Shown: positions 21,376 to 33,438, counted from the stretch's first letter. The stretch: 64,000 nt of DNA from Cherax quadricarinatus (GCF_038502225.1 NC_091391.1:5696903-5760902); one strand, 5' to 3'. Notes: generated by a model not told the origin, from the letters alone. A program made the numbers and translations.

Positions 21376-23060
21376 AACAATCTCTAGTCCAGGTGAACTG
21401 AACTTTGCTACTAGTAAGCTCAGTGAGAGGAGCTGCAATCTGAGAAAAGTTTGGACAGAACCTGCGATAATATCCTGCCATACCCAGGAATCTCTGTACT
21501 CCCTTCCTATCCTGTGGCACTGGAAATTCAGAAATTGCACGAACCTTAGCCTCAATAGGAGCAACCTCACCTTGGCCGATACAAAAGCCTAGATAGGTAA
21601 TCTTGGCTTGACCAAAACTACATTTAGCTAAGTTAACAGTGAAGTTGTAGTGCGCCAGTCTCGCAAACAATGCTCTGAGACGCGTCAAGTGCTGTTCCCA
21701 CTCGTCACTGTACACCACAAAGTCGTAGGCTTCTAGTCCCTCTAAGTTGTGGGTCAACTCGTTCATTATACGTTTGAATGAAGAAGCCGCGTTACATAGG
21801 CCGAAGGGGGTGACGAGGTAATTAAACAGTCCATCTTGAACAGTAAAAGCAGATATTTCTTGAGCACGTTCAGTAATCGGGACTTGATAATAGCCTCGTA
21901 AGAGATCTAAACGGCTGACAAACTGGGCTCCTGACACACGGTCAATAAGGTCGTCAATGCGAGGTATAGGATAACCATCAGGCAAGGTGACAGAGTTCAC
22001 TTTCCTGTAATCAGTGCACATCCTGAAACTACCGTCAGGTTTAGGCACTAAAATACATGGAGATGCCCATGGACTTTTACTGCGTTCAATAAGTCCGTGA
22101 GATAACAGAAAATCAACCTCTTCTGTCAATGCTTTATGCTTCGTTGGACTCATCCTATATGGTGATTGCTTAGTGGGTGATACTCCCTGTACATCAACGT
22201 CATGTACACCCAGAGTACAACGTTTAGGAACATCACTGAACAATTCGGGGAATTGCAAAATCATGTTTTTAATATCACCAGCTTTATCAATCCCAAGGTT
22301 ACTAAGAAAATCGTCTAGTGGTTGTAGAGTCACTGAATTTTCTAAACGCACCTCTATACCTCTAGAGATGTCAGGTAGACTGACGTTTTCTTCCTCTGTC
22401 CTAGGAAGAATAGAAGTAGTAGGTAGAGGACTAGCGTAGTATGCCTTAAGCTGGTTAACATGGTACACATGATTAGATTTCTTTTTCCCAGGCGTACGTA
22501 CCAAATAATTTACGTCGCTAAGCCTTTTCACTACTTCCAGGGGACCATCATACCTGGCTTGTAGAGCATGACCTGGTACTAATTTCCGAGCCATCACCTT
22601 ATCTCCTGCTTTAAAAGAGCGAGAGACAGCACGCTTGTCATAATGTTGCTTCATTCTAGCTTGGGCTGAAACTAGGTTTTTCGAAGCTAGCTCTCTAGCG
22701 GCTGTCAAATGTTGCTGCATTAATGAAGGTGAAGTACTCAATGATGGATTTGATTTTCCAGTCCACACGTCTTTCAACACTGCGAGAGGACCACGCACTT
22801 GGTGTCCGAATAGTAATTCAAACGGACTAAACCCGAGACTTTCTTGCTCACTTTCTCTCATAGCGAACAGAAGAAAAGGTATACCCTCATCCCAGTCTCT
22901 AGAAAAATGTTCACAATAAGCTCTCATCATGGACTTCAGTGTCTGATGAAATCTCTCTAGAGCACCTTGTGACTGTGGATGATAACTGGTTGAGAGTACA
23001 GACTTTATTCCTAGGTGGGATAATGCTTCTCGAAAGATTTTATACATTATATACATATAC
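21375..23060 (-). pseudogene. Gmr1-like pol: integrase C-terminal half and reverse transcriptase
   Basis: Real homology starts near 23060; the upstream 50 residues of the open frame are satellite and low-complexity DNA. Integrase: STSYHPQSQGALERFHQTL contains the catalytic Glu of DDE, then FELLFGHQVRGPL, KAGDKVMARKLVPGHALQ and NYLVRTPG (C-terminal barrel). A linker with ILQFPELFSDVPKRC leads to RT: SPWASPCILVPKPDGSFRMC, TDYRKVNSVTLPDGYPIPRI, SRLDLLRGYYQVP and FGLCNAASSFKRIMNEL. The YxDD catalytic box reads AYDFVVYSD at 21718-21730, consistent with loss of two residues (6 bp), so RT is dead. At about 21375 a GACA microduplication shifts the frame into RNase H. Confidence 0.88.
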
Positions 23061-23093
23061 ATCATATACATTGTAACCCATTCAAGGGTTGCA

Positions 23094-24034
23094 ACACTGA
23101 GGTAATCCCTGGTCTTGGGACTCACATTGCTGAGATCTAAGGACCACTGAGGTAATCCCTGGTCTTGGGACTCACACTGCTGAGATCTGAGGACCACTGA
23201 GGTAATCCCTGGTCTTGGGACTCACTTTGCCGAGATCTGAGGACCACTGAGGTAATCCCTGGTCTTGGGACTCACACTGCTGAGATCTGAGGACCACTGA
23301 GGTAATCCCTGGTCTTGGGGCTCACACTGCTGAGATCTGAGGACCACTGAGGTAATCCCTGGTCTTGGGACTCACACTGCCGAAATCTGAGGACCACTGA
23401 GGTAATCCCTGGTCTTGGGACTCACACTGCTGAGATCTGAGGACCACTGAGGTAATCCCTGGTCTTGGGACTCACACTGCCGAGATCTGAGGACCACTGA
23501 GGTAATCCCTGGTCTTGGGACTCACACTGCTGAGATCTGAGGACCACTGAGGTAATCCCTGGTTTTGGAACTCACACTGCCGAGATCTGAGGACCACTGA
23601 GGTAATCCCTGGTCTTGGGACTCACACTGCTGAGATCTGAGGACCACTGAGGTAATCCCTGGTCTTGGGACTCACACTGCTGAGATCTGAGGACCACTGA
23701 GGTAATCCCTGGTCTTGGGACTCACACTGCCGAGATCTGAGGACCACTGAGGTAATCCCTGGTCTTGGGACTCACACTGCTGAGATCTGAGGACCACTGA
23801 GGTAATCCCTGGTCTTGGGACTCACACTGCCGAGATCTGAGGACCACTGAGGTAATCCCTGGTCTTGGGACTCACACTGCTGAGATCTGAGGACCACTGA
23901 GGTAATCCCTGGTCTTGGGACTCATACTGCCGAGATGTGAGGACCACTGAGGTAATCGCTGGTCTTGGGACTCACACTGATGAGATCTGAGGACCACTGA
24001 GGTAATCCCTGGTCTTGGGACTCACACTGCCGAG
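23094..24034. repeat. 50-bp satellite, block II, about 19 units
   Basis: Same unit and phase family as block I. The right edge is cut at CTGCCGAG by the solo LTR. Confidence 0.97.
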
Positions 24035-24215
24035 TGTGATGTAGTTCAGCTGGGCTTGTGAGGTCTCTAGGGAGACCTAATTTAACCAATTATATGGTCA
24101 CACCTTGCCTTGGCAAACGTCTGTAGCCACGCCCACGTCTGAGGTCTTTTGTTCTTGACGGCGTCAGACCTAGGCGTCAGGTCGTACACGTGGTTGTGGA
24201 GGGTGCTTGGACCAC

Positions 24216-24223
24216 GATATAAG
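24216..24223 (+). promoter_or_regulatory. TATA box of solo LTR
   Basis: GATATAAG, followed 25-30 bp downstream by GAGCAGAGGAG, a plausible transcription start zone. The position 180 bp into the LTR fits a U3 promoter. Confidence 0.55.
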
Positions 24224-24239
24224 CCCAAGGAACAGCTGA

Positions 24240-24418
24240 GCAGAGGAGATTCGAGCGGAGCTGCTGCTGGGGTGCAGAGCTCCTGAGCGGAGATTCGAGC
24301 AGAGCTGCTGCTGGGGTGCAGAGCTCCTGAGAGGAGATTCGAGCGGAGCTGCTGCTGGGGTGCAGAGCTCCTGAGCAGAGATTCGAGCGGAGCTGCTGCT
24401 GGGGTGCAGGGCTCGGGA
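24240..24418. repeat. 44-bp internal repeat of the solo LTR, 4 units
   Basis: Unit contains GATTCGAGCGGAGCTGCTGC and GGGGTGCAGAGCTCCTGA. It lies directly after the putative start site, so it would be in R/U5. Confidence 0.9.
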
Positions 24419-24960
24419 GAAGGCTGCTGAAGTCTCTGGAGGAGACTGTTGGAGGCACTGGGCAGAGTACTGGCTTGGCGCAGTACTCGTGCTGTGTACG
24501 TCTTGGGACCTGTGGCTTAGTTCCTGCAGTGAACTGTCCTCTGAACTATATTGTAAGTTATATTCATTTTGGTCAAGTTGATTGTATTCCCTGTCTCACT
24601 GCTTATGTGTACCACCCTAGTTATCTAAACCACAATAATGTTCTCCTGTTCCCAAATATATTATTGTACAAAGACTTAATAATAAACTGTGTTTGAGTAG
24701 AATAGTAATATTCACGGTCCCCGTTATTTGCTATTCCTATTTCTTATATTTTATTATGTTTAGTTAAAGTAGTGAGAGGGTGAGTAGTGTGGAGTGTAGA
24801 GTAATGAGAGGTGAAGATGTAGTCACCAGTGACCTCACATTACCTACCTACCTACCTCCGCTAATCATCTCTCCTACCACCTCGCCTGCCTGTCCCCTGC
24901 CTACTGACTCCCTCCGCATTACCCCCCATATTCCCCAAACCAATACCCCCCTACATGACA

Positions 24961-25655
24961 CGAGATCTGAGGACCACTGAGGTAATCCCTGGTCTTGGGA
25001 CTCACACTGCCGAGATCTGAGGACCACTGAGGTAATCCCTGGTCTGGGGACTCATACTGCCGAGATGTGAGGACCACTGAGGTAATCCCTGGTCTTGGGA
25101 CTTACACTGCTGAGATCTGAGGACCACTGAGGTAATCCCTGGTCTTGGGACTCACACTGCCGAGATCTGAGGACCACTGAGGTAATCCCTGGTCTTGGGA
25201 CTTACACTGCCGAGATCTGAGGACCACTGAGGTAATCCCTGGTCTTGGGACTCACACTGCCGAGATCTGAGGACCACTGAGGTAATCCCTGGTCTTGGGA
25301 CTCACACTGTCGAGATCTGAGGACCACTGAGGTAATCCCTGGTCTTGGGACTCACACTGCTGAGATCTGAGGACCACTGAGGTAATCCCTGGTCTTGGGA
25401 GTCACACTGCTGAGATCTGAGGACCACTGAGGTAATCCCTGGTCTTGGGACTCACACTGCTGAGATCTGAGGACCACTGAGGTAATCCCTGGTCTTGGGA
25501 GTCACACTGTCGAGATCTGAGGACCACTGAGGTAATACCTGGTCTTGGGACTCTCACTGCTGAGATCAGAGGACCACTGAGGTAATCCCTGGTCTTGGGA
25601 CTCACACTCGTGAGATCTGAGGACCACTGAGGTAATTCCTGGTCTTGGGACCACT
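24961..25655. repeat. 50-bp satellite, block III, about 14 units
   Basis: Continuation of the array right of the solo LTR. It starts with the duplicated CGAG and ends by divergence near 25655. Confidence 0.97.
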
Positions 25656-25815
25656 CAAGGAGCGACTCAAGACAGAATTAAGACCAAAAGAATAGAGAAG
25701 CATTGCAGTAGGCCTACTGCATTAGGCCTACTGGTTAATTTTACCAAGTTATCAACATCACTTTATGTCAGACGTGTCCTTGTAAGAGGCACTGCCAGAG
25801 CTTTAGTAAGTCACC

Positions 25816-28800
25816 GTGAGCAGTGACAGCACTGAACTGAGCAGTGCTACCACTGACAGCACTGAACTGAGCAGTGCTACCACTGACAGCACTGAACTGA
25901 GCAGTGCTAGCAGTGACAGCACTGAACTGAGCAGTGCTAGCAGTGACAGCACTGAACTGAGCAGTGCTAGCAGTGACAGCACTGAACTGAGCAATGCTAG
26001 CAGTGACAGCACTGAACTCAGCAGTGCTAGCAGTGACAGCACTGAACTGAACAGTGCTAGCAGTGACAGCACTGAACTGAGCAGTGCTAGCAGTGACAGC
26101 ACTGAACTGAACAGTGCTAGCAGTGACAGCACTGAACTGAGCAGTGCTAGCAGTGACAGCACTGAACTGAGCAGTGCTATCAGTCACAGCACTGAAGTGA
26201 GCAATGCTAGCAGTGACAGCACTGAACTGAGCAACGCTAGCAGTGACAGCACTGAACTGAGCAGTGCTAGCAGTGACAGCACTGAACTGAGCAGTGCTAG
26301 CAGTCACTGCACTGAACTGAGCAGTGCTAGCAGTGACAGCACTGAACTGAGCAGTGCTAGCAATCACAACACTGAACTGAGCAATGTTAGCAGTGACAGC
26401 ACTGAACTGAGCAGTGCTAGCAGTGACAACACTGAACTGAGCAGTGCTAGCAGTGACAGCACTGAACTGATCAGTGCTAGCAGTGACAGCACTGAACTGA
26501 GCAGTGCTAGCAGTGACAGCACTGAAGAGAGCACTGCTAGCAGTGACAGCACTGAACTGAGCAGTGCTAGCAGTGACAGCACTGAACTGAGCAGTGCTAG
26601 CAGTGACAGCACTGAACTGAGCAGTGCTAGCAGTCACAGCACTGAACTGAGCAATGCTAGCAGTGACAGCACTGAACTGAGCAGTGCTAGCAGTGACAGC
26701 ACTGAACAGAACAGTGCTAGCAGTGACAGCACTGAACTGAGCAGTGCTAGCAGTGGCAGCACTGAACTGAGCAGTGCTAGCAGTGACAGCACTGAACTCA
26801 GCAATGCTAGCAGTGACAGCACTGAACTGAGCAGTGCTAGCAGTCACAGCACTGAAGTGAGCAATGCTAGCAGTGACAGCACTGAACTGAGCAGTGCTAG
26901 CAGTGACAGCACTGAAGTGAGCAGTGCTAGCAGTGACAGCACTGAACTGAGCAGTGCTAGCAGTGACAGCACTGAACTGAGCAGTGCTAGCAGTGACAGC
27001 ACTGAAGTGAGCAGTGCTAGCAGTGACAGCACTGAACTGAGCTGTGCTAGCAGTGGCAGCACTGAACTGAGCAGTTTAAGCAGTGACAGCACTGAACTGT
27101 GCAGTGCTAGCACTGACAGCACTGAACTGAGCAGTGCAAGCAGTGACAGCACTGAACTGAGCAGTGCTAGCAGTGACAGCACTGAACTGAGCAGTGCTAG
27201 CAGTGACAGCACTGAACTGAGCAGTGCTAGCAGTGACAGCACTGAACTGAGCAGTGCTAGCAGTGACAGCACTGAAGAGAGCACTGCTAGCAGTGACAGC
27301 ACTGAACTGAGCAGTGCTAGCAGTGACAGCACTGAACTGAGCAGTGCTAGCAATGACAGCACTTAACTGAGCAGTGCTAGCAGTGACAGCACTGAACTGA
27401 GCAGTGCTAGCAGTGACAGCACTGAACTGAGCAGTGCTAGCAGTGACAGCACTGAACTGAGCAGTGCTAGCAGTGACAGCACTGAACTGAGCAGTGCTAG
27501 CAGTGACAGCACTGAACTGAGCAATGCTAGCAGTGACAGCACTGAAGTGAGCAGTGCTAGCAGTGACAGCACTGAACTGAGCAGTGCTAGCAGTGACAGC
27601 ACTGAACTGAGCAGTGCTAGCAGTGACAGCACTTAACTGAGCAGTGCTAGCAGTGACAGCACTGAACTGAGCAGTGCTAGCAGTGACAGCACTGAACTGA
27701 GCAGTGCTAGCAGTGATAGCAATGAACTGAGCAGTGCTAGCAGTGACAGCACTGAACTGAGCAGTGCTAGCAGTGACAGCACTGAACTGAGCAGTGCTAT
27801 CAGTGACAGCACTGAACTGAGCAGTGCTAGCAGTGACAGAACTGAACTGAGCAGTGCTAGCAGTGACAGCACTGAACTGAGCAGTGCTAGCAATGACAGC
27901 ACTTAACTGAGCAGTGCTAGCAGTGACAGCACTGAACTGAGCAGTGCTAGCAGTGACAGCACTGAACTGAGCAGTGCTAGCAGTGACAGCACTGAACTGA
28001 GCAATGCTAGCAGTGACAGCACTGAAGTGAGCAGTGCTAGCAGTGACAGCACTGAACTGAACAGTGCTAGCAGTGACAGCACTGAACTGAGCAGTGCTAG
28101 CAGTGACAGCACTTATCTGAGCAGTGCTAGCAGTGACAGCACTGAACTGAGCAGTGCTAGCAGTGGCAGCACTGAACTGAGCAGTGCTAGCAGTGACAGC
28201 AATGAACTGAGCAGTGCTAGCAGTGACAGCACTGAACTGAGCAGTGCTAGCAGTGACAGCACTGAACTGAGCAATGCTAGCAGTGACAGCACTGAACTGA
28301 GCAGTGCTAGCAGTGACAGCACTGAACTGAGCAGTGCTAGCAGTGACAGCACTGAACTGAGCAGTGCTAGCAGTGACAGCACTTAACTGAGCAGTGCTAG
28401 CAGTGACAGCACTTAAGTGAGCAGTGCTAGCAGTGACAGCACTGAACTGAGCAGTGCTAGCAGTCACAGCACTGAAGTGAGCAATGCTAGCAGTGACAGC
28501 ACTGAACTGAGCAACGCTAGCAGTGACAGCACTGAACTGAGCAGTGCTAGCAGTGACAGCACTGAACTGAGCAGTGCTAGCAGTCACAGCACTGAACTGA
28601 GCAGTGCTAGCAGTGACAGCACTGAACTGAGCAGTGCTAGCAATCACAACACTGAACTGAGCAATGTTAGCAGTGACAGCACTGAACTGAGCAGTGCTAG
28701 CAGTGACAACACTGAACTGAGCAGTGCTAGCAGTGACAGCACTGAACTGATCAGTGCTAGCAGTGACAGCACTGAACTGAGCAGTGCTAGCAGTGACAGC

Positions 28801-30172
28801 ACTGAAGAGAGCACTGCTAGCAGTGACAGCACTGAACTGAGCAGTGCTAGCAGTGACAGCACTGAACTGAGCAGTGCTAGCAGTGACAGCACTGAACTGA
28901 GCAGTGCTAGCAGTCACAGCACTGAAGTGAGCAGTGCTAGCAGTGACAGCACTGAACTGAGCTGTGCTAGCAGTGGCAGCACTGAACTGAGCAGTTTAAG
29001 CAGTGACAGCACTGAACTGAGCAGTGCTAGCAGTGACAGCACTGAACTGAGCAGTGCTAGAAGTGACAGCACTGAACTGAGCAATGCTAGCAGTGACAGC
29101 ACTGAAGTGAGCAGTGCTAGCAGTGACAGCACTGAACTGAACAGTGCTAGCAGTGACAGCACTGAACTGAGCAGTGCTAGCAGTGACAGCACTGAACTGA
29201 GCAGTGCTAGCAGTGACAGCACTTAACTGAGCAGTGCTAGCAGTGACAGCACTTAAGTGAGCAGTGCTAGCAGTGACAGCACTGAACTGAGCAATGCTAG
29301 CAGTGACAGCACTGAACTGAGCAGTGCTAGCAGTGACAGCACTTAAGTGAGCAGTGCTAGCAGTGACAGCACTGAACTGAGCAGTGCTAGCAGTGACAGC
29401 ACTGAACTGAGCAGTGCTAGCAGTGACAGAACTGAACTGAGCAGTGCTAGCAGTGACAGCACTGAACTGAGCAGTGCTAGCAATGACAGCACTTAACTGA
29501 GCAGTGCTAGCAGTGACAGCACTGAACTGAGCAGTGCTAGCAGTGACAGCACTGAACTGAGCAGTGCTAGCAGTGACAGCACTGAACTTAGCAATGCTAG
29601 CAGTGACAGCACTGAAGTGAGCAGTGCTAGCAGTGACAGCACTGAACTGAACAGTGCTAGCAGTGACAGCACTGAACTGAGCAGTGCTAGCAGTGACAGC
29701 ACTTATCTGAGCAGTGCTAGCAGTGACAGCACTGAACTGAGCAGTGCTAGCAGTGACAGCACTGAACTGAGCAGTGCTAGCAGTGACAGCAATGAACTGA
29801 GCAGTGCTAGCAGTGACAGCACTGAACTGAGCAGTGCTAGCAGTGACAGCACTGAACTGAGCAATGCTAGCAGTGACAGCACTGAACTGAGCAGTGCTAG
29901 CAGTGACAGCACTGAACTGAGCAGTGCTAGCAGTGACAGCACTGAACTGAGCAGTGCTAGCAGTGACAGCACTTAACTGAGCAGTGCTAGCAGTGACAGC
30001 ACTTAAGTGAGCAGTGCTAGCAGTGACAGCACTGAACTGAGCAGTGCTAGCAGTGACAGCACTGAACTGAGCAGTGCTAGCAGTGACAGCACTGAACTGA
30101 GCAGTGCTAGCAGTGACAGCACTGAACTGAGCAGTGCTAGCAGTGACAGCAGTGAAGTGAGCAGTGCTAGCA
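25816..30172. repeat. 30-bp minisatellite, about 145 units, with higher-order copies
   Basis: Unit CTGAGCAGTGCTAGCAGTGA plus CAGCACTGAA. Variant units recur at fixed long offsets: CAATCACAAC at 26361 and 28641 (2280 bp, 76 units); GCTGTGCTAG at 27041 and 28961 (1920 bp, 64 units); ACTTATCTGA at 28111 and 29701 (1590 bp, 53 units); and ACTTAA stops 270 bp apart at 27361, 27631 and 27901. The period is divisible by three, so frames encoding SSASSDSTEL (plus) and AVTASTAQFS or SLLALLSSVL (minus) stay open for hundreds of codons. Confidence 0.97.
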
Positions 30173-30202
30173 GTGTGTGTGTGCCCAACAAACATACCCA
30201 AT

Positions 30203-30245
30203 GGGCCAGGAGCTACAACTCGACCCCTACAACCACATACAAGTG
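30203..30245 (+). mobile_element. LINE-A 3'-end fragment
   Basis: GGGCCAGGAGCTACAACTCG then ACCCCTACAACCACATACAA matches the LINE-A 3' UTR (compare 6371-6412). Only about 40 bp is present, placed between a GTGTGTGT run and the next repeat. Confidence 0.7.
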
Positions 30246-30269
30246 AATAAAGAAAAGTCAGATATCAGT

Positions 30270-30502
30270 GCCTATATAGGCCTATAACCAGTGTGTATAT
30301 AGGCCTATAACCAGTGCATATACAGGCCTATAACCAGTGCATATATAGGCCTATAACCAGTTCCTATGTAGATCTAAGGCCAGTGCCTATGTAGGCCTAT
30401 AACCAGTGCATATCTAGGCCTATAACCAGTTTCTATATAGATCTATGGCCAGTGCTTATATAGGCCTATATAACCAGTGCATATATAGGCCTATAACCAG
30501 TT

Positions 30503-30590
<88 letters not shown>

Positions 30591-30830
30591 CAGTGCCTAT
30601 ATAGGCCTATATGTAGTGCATATATAGGCCTATAACCAGTTCCTATATAGATATATGGCCAGTACCTATATAGGCCTATATCTAGTGCATATATAGGCCT
30701 ATAACCAGTTCCTATATAGATCTATGGCCAGTGCCTATATAGGTCTATAACCAGTGCATATATAGGCCTATAACCAGTTCCTATATAGGTATCTGGCCAG
30801 TGTCTATATAGGCCTACATAGGCCTATACC
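30270..30830. repeat. TATAGGCCTATA-type minisatellite with embedded (TA)n
   Basis: Units of about 23-26 bp (CCAGTGCATATATAGGCCTA and CCAGTTCCTATATAGATCTA variants) alternate in sets of three. A TA run of about 83 bp (30505-30587) has expanded inside one unit. Confidence 0.92.
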
Positions 30831-31034
30831 GAAGCAAAACGTCACCGTCTTGAAACCTGTTTTTTCATTGCGCAAAAGGCCACAATATTTTCCGTAGGCT
30901 CATCTAGGCTAGTAGGCCTAGTCTGGAAGCTTGCTCTTGGACGAGCTGACTCCTGATGACAACCCTTCTTGTGAAAGGCCTCCTGTCTATCTACACCTCA
31001 AGTCTCCAACCAACAGACTTTATGAATGACACGG

Positions 31035-31400
31035 GAGTACTTTGTACTCCACATCGAGTCCATCTATTGGCTAAAACTATCTATTGCTACCTGGATGAGT
31101 ACTACAGTACATTATCTATCTGTCTGAAGTGATAATAGGAAGAGTACATTGCATAGATAGATAGTAGAGTACTTTGTAGTCTGCACTGAGTCCATCTATT
31201 GATTAAAACTATCTATTGCTACCTGGACTGAGTACTGTAATACATTTTCTATCTGTCTGAGTACTAGATAGATAGATAGATAGCAGAGTACTTTGTAATC
31301 CACAAAGAGTCTATCTATCGGTAATTATCTACCCCTATCCAAGTACTGGAAAAGTAGGACACTAGAGTACACATAGAACTGAGTACTAAAAAATATATAG
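31035..31400. repeat. Roughly 125-135-bp tandem repeat, 3 diverged units
   Basis: AGAGTACTTTGTAGTCTGCA and CCATCTATTGATTAAAACTA recur at about 31035, 31165 and 31290, with short GATA runs between. No gene is seen from 30831 to 31425. Confidence 0.8.
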
Positions 31401-31424
31401 ATTTTCTCTATAGAATTTCCGACA

Positions 31425-32065
31425 GTCCTAGGCCTATTAAGCTAGCTGACATTCCTAGGTCTAATGATCTGACGGTCCTAGGCCTATTAAGCTAACTGAC
31501 ATTCCTAGGCCTATTGATCTGACAGTCCTAGGCCTAGTCATCTGACAGTCCTACGCCTTTTGATCTAATTGACACTTCCAGGCCTATTGATTTAGCTGAC
31601 ACTCTTAGGCCTATTGATCTAGCTGACACTCCTAGGCCTATTGAGCTAGCTGACAGTCCTAGGCCTATTGATCTGACAGCCCTACGCCTGTTGCTCTACA
31701 TGACACTCCTAGGCCTATTGATCTAGCTGACATCCCTAAGCCTATTGATCTAGCTGACACTCCCAACCCTATTGATCTAGCTGACATTCCTAGGCCTATT
31801 GATCTGACAGTCGTAGGACTATTGAGCTGACAGTCCTAGGCCCATTGATCTACCTGTCATTTCTAGGCCTATTGATCTGACAATCCCAAGCCTACTGATC
31901 TAGCTGACATTCCTAGGCCTATTGATCTGAGCCCTAGGAATATTAATCTGATAGTCCTAGGCCTATTGATCTGACAGTCTTAGCCCTATTAATCTGACAG
32001 CTCTAGACCTATTGATCTGACAGTCTTAGGCCTACTGATCTGAGAATCCTAGGGCTATTGGGGGG
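31425..32065. repeat. Degenerate CTAGGCCTATTGATCTGACA minisatellite
   Basis: Roughly 25 units of 22-29 bp, alternating CTGACAGTC and CTAGCTGACATTC spacers around a CTAGGCCTATTGAT core. Confidence 0.92.
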
Positions 32066-32109
32066 TTGAAATATTGCTCTTGTCTCCTGATGGACTGCCC
32101 CTTCACGGT

Positions 32110-32510
32110 GTCAGCTACAACTGCTGACACTCTGTGGTGCCACCAAGATTGTCAGCTCCAACTGCTGACACTCTGTAGTGCCACAAAGATTGTCAGCTCC
32201 AACTGCTGACACTCTGTGGTGCCACCAAGATTGTCAGCTCCAACTGCTGACACTCTGTGGTGCCACAAAGATTGTCAGCTCCAACTGTTACACTCTGTAG
32301 TGCCACCAAAATTGTCAGCTCCAACTGCTGACACTCTGTGGTGCCACCAAGACCGTCAGCTTTAACTGCTGACACTCTGTAGTGCCACCAAGATTGTCAG
32401 CTCCAACTTCTGACACTATATGCTGCAACCAAGTTTGTCAGCTCCAACTGCTGACACTCTGTGGTGCCACCAAGACCGTCAGCTTTAACTGCTGACACTC
32501 TGGGCTGGGA
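32110..32510. repeat. 41-bp minisatellite, about 9-10 units
   Basis: Unit begins CTCCAACTGCTGACACTCTG and carries GTGCCACCAAGATTGTCAG. Confidence 0.94.
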
Positions 32511-32640
32511 AACTCCTTGTGTACGGAAGATTTAACAAGACACAAAGTGTCAGCACTCGTCAGAAAATAAAATATTAGAGCAGCAGCTATAAACTGCTTA
32601 AAGAGGTGTTGAAACCCACGTCTGTTATGATATGCAGGAT

Positions 32641-33438
32641 TGGATCCCTTTCTAGTAGGATCTGATCCTTTCTAAGAGGATCTGATCCTTTGTAAGAGGA
32701 TCTGATCCTTTGTAAGAGGATCTGATCCTTTGTAAGAGGATCTGATCCTTTGTAAGAGGATCTGATGTTTTGTAAGAGGATCTGATCCTTTGTAAGAGGA
32801 TCTGATCCTTTGCAAGAGGATCTGATCCTTTGTAAGAGGATCTGATCCTTTGCAAGAGGATCTGATCCTTTGTAAGATTATCTGATCTTTTGTAAGAGGA
32901 TCTGATCCTTTGTAAGAGGATCTGATCCTTTGTAAGAGGATCTGATTCTTTGTAAGAGGATCTGATCCTTTGTAAGAGGATCTGATCCTTTGTAAGAGGA
33001 TCTGGTTCTTTCTAAAAGGATCTGATCCTTTGTAAGAGGATCTGATCCTTTGTAAGAGGATCTGATTCTTTGTAAGAGGATCTGATCCTTGGTAAGAGGA
33101 TCTGATCCTTTGTAAGAGGATCTGACCCTTGGTAAGAGGATCTGATCCTTTGTAAGAGGATGTGATCCTTTGTAAGAGGATCTGATTCTTTGTAAGAGGA
33201 TCTGATCCTTTGTAAGAGGATCTGATCCATGTAAGAGGATCTGATCCTTTGTAAGAGGATCTGATTCTTTGTAAGAGGATCTGATCCTTTGTAAGAGGAT
33301 CTAATCTTTTGTAAGAGGATCTGATCCTTTGTAAGAGGATCTGATCCTTTGTAATATGATCTGATCCTTTACAATAGGATCTGATCCTTTGTAAGAGAAT
33401 CTGATCCTTTGTAAGAGGATCTGATTCTTTGTTTTATA
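32641..33438. repeat. 20-bp minisatellite, about 40 units
   Basis: Unit GATCCTTTGTAAGAGGATCT. The ends GATCC and GGATC make each unit a potential hairpin. Confidence 0.95.

Larger units (their letters stand above)
20887..23093 (-). mobile_element. Gmr1-like Gypsy fragment, integrase before RT
   Basis: A minus-strand Gypsy (Ty3) pol fragment embedded in the 50-bp satellite. No LTRs are present and both ends are truncated: it begins inside the integrase core and ends just past RNase H. The domain order is integrase, then RT, then RNase H in one frame, opposite to ordinary Gypsy and characteristic of the Gmr1 clade. About 26 bp of a satellite unit is missing across the insertion, so it did not arrive by a clean integration that still has its ends. 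Confidence 0.85.
24035..24960 (+). mobile_element. Solo LTR, 926 bp, 4-bp target duplication
   Basis: Begins TGTGATGTAG and ends CTACATGACA, which are inverted copies with one mismatch, the usual TG...CA ends of an LTR. It is flanked by CGAG at 24031-24034 and 24961-24964, and joining the flanks restores a satellite unit (CTGCCGAGATCTG). A TATA box (24216-24223), an AATAAA (24681-24686) and no coding frame support an LTR left by recombination between two LTRs. Which element it came from cannot be said; a link to the nearby Gmr1 fragment is not shown. The element strand is set by TATA and poly(A) signal order. Confidence 0.85.

Noticed and set aside
20887..24960. Gmr1-like fragment and solo LTR as parts of one element
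   Set aside because: They are separated by 19 satellite units, the fragment lacks LTR sequence at both ends, and the solo LTR has its own target duplication.
25816..30246. Very long open frames on both strands (up to 613 codons) in the 30-bp array
   Set aside because: The unit is 30 bp without stops in several frames, so length is automatic. Frames on both strands are open at once, there is no signal peptide or flanking unique coding sequence, and stops appear wherever a unit has ACTTAA.
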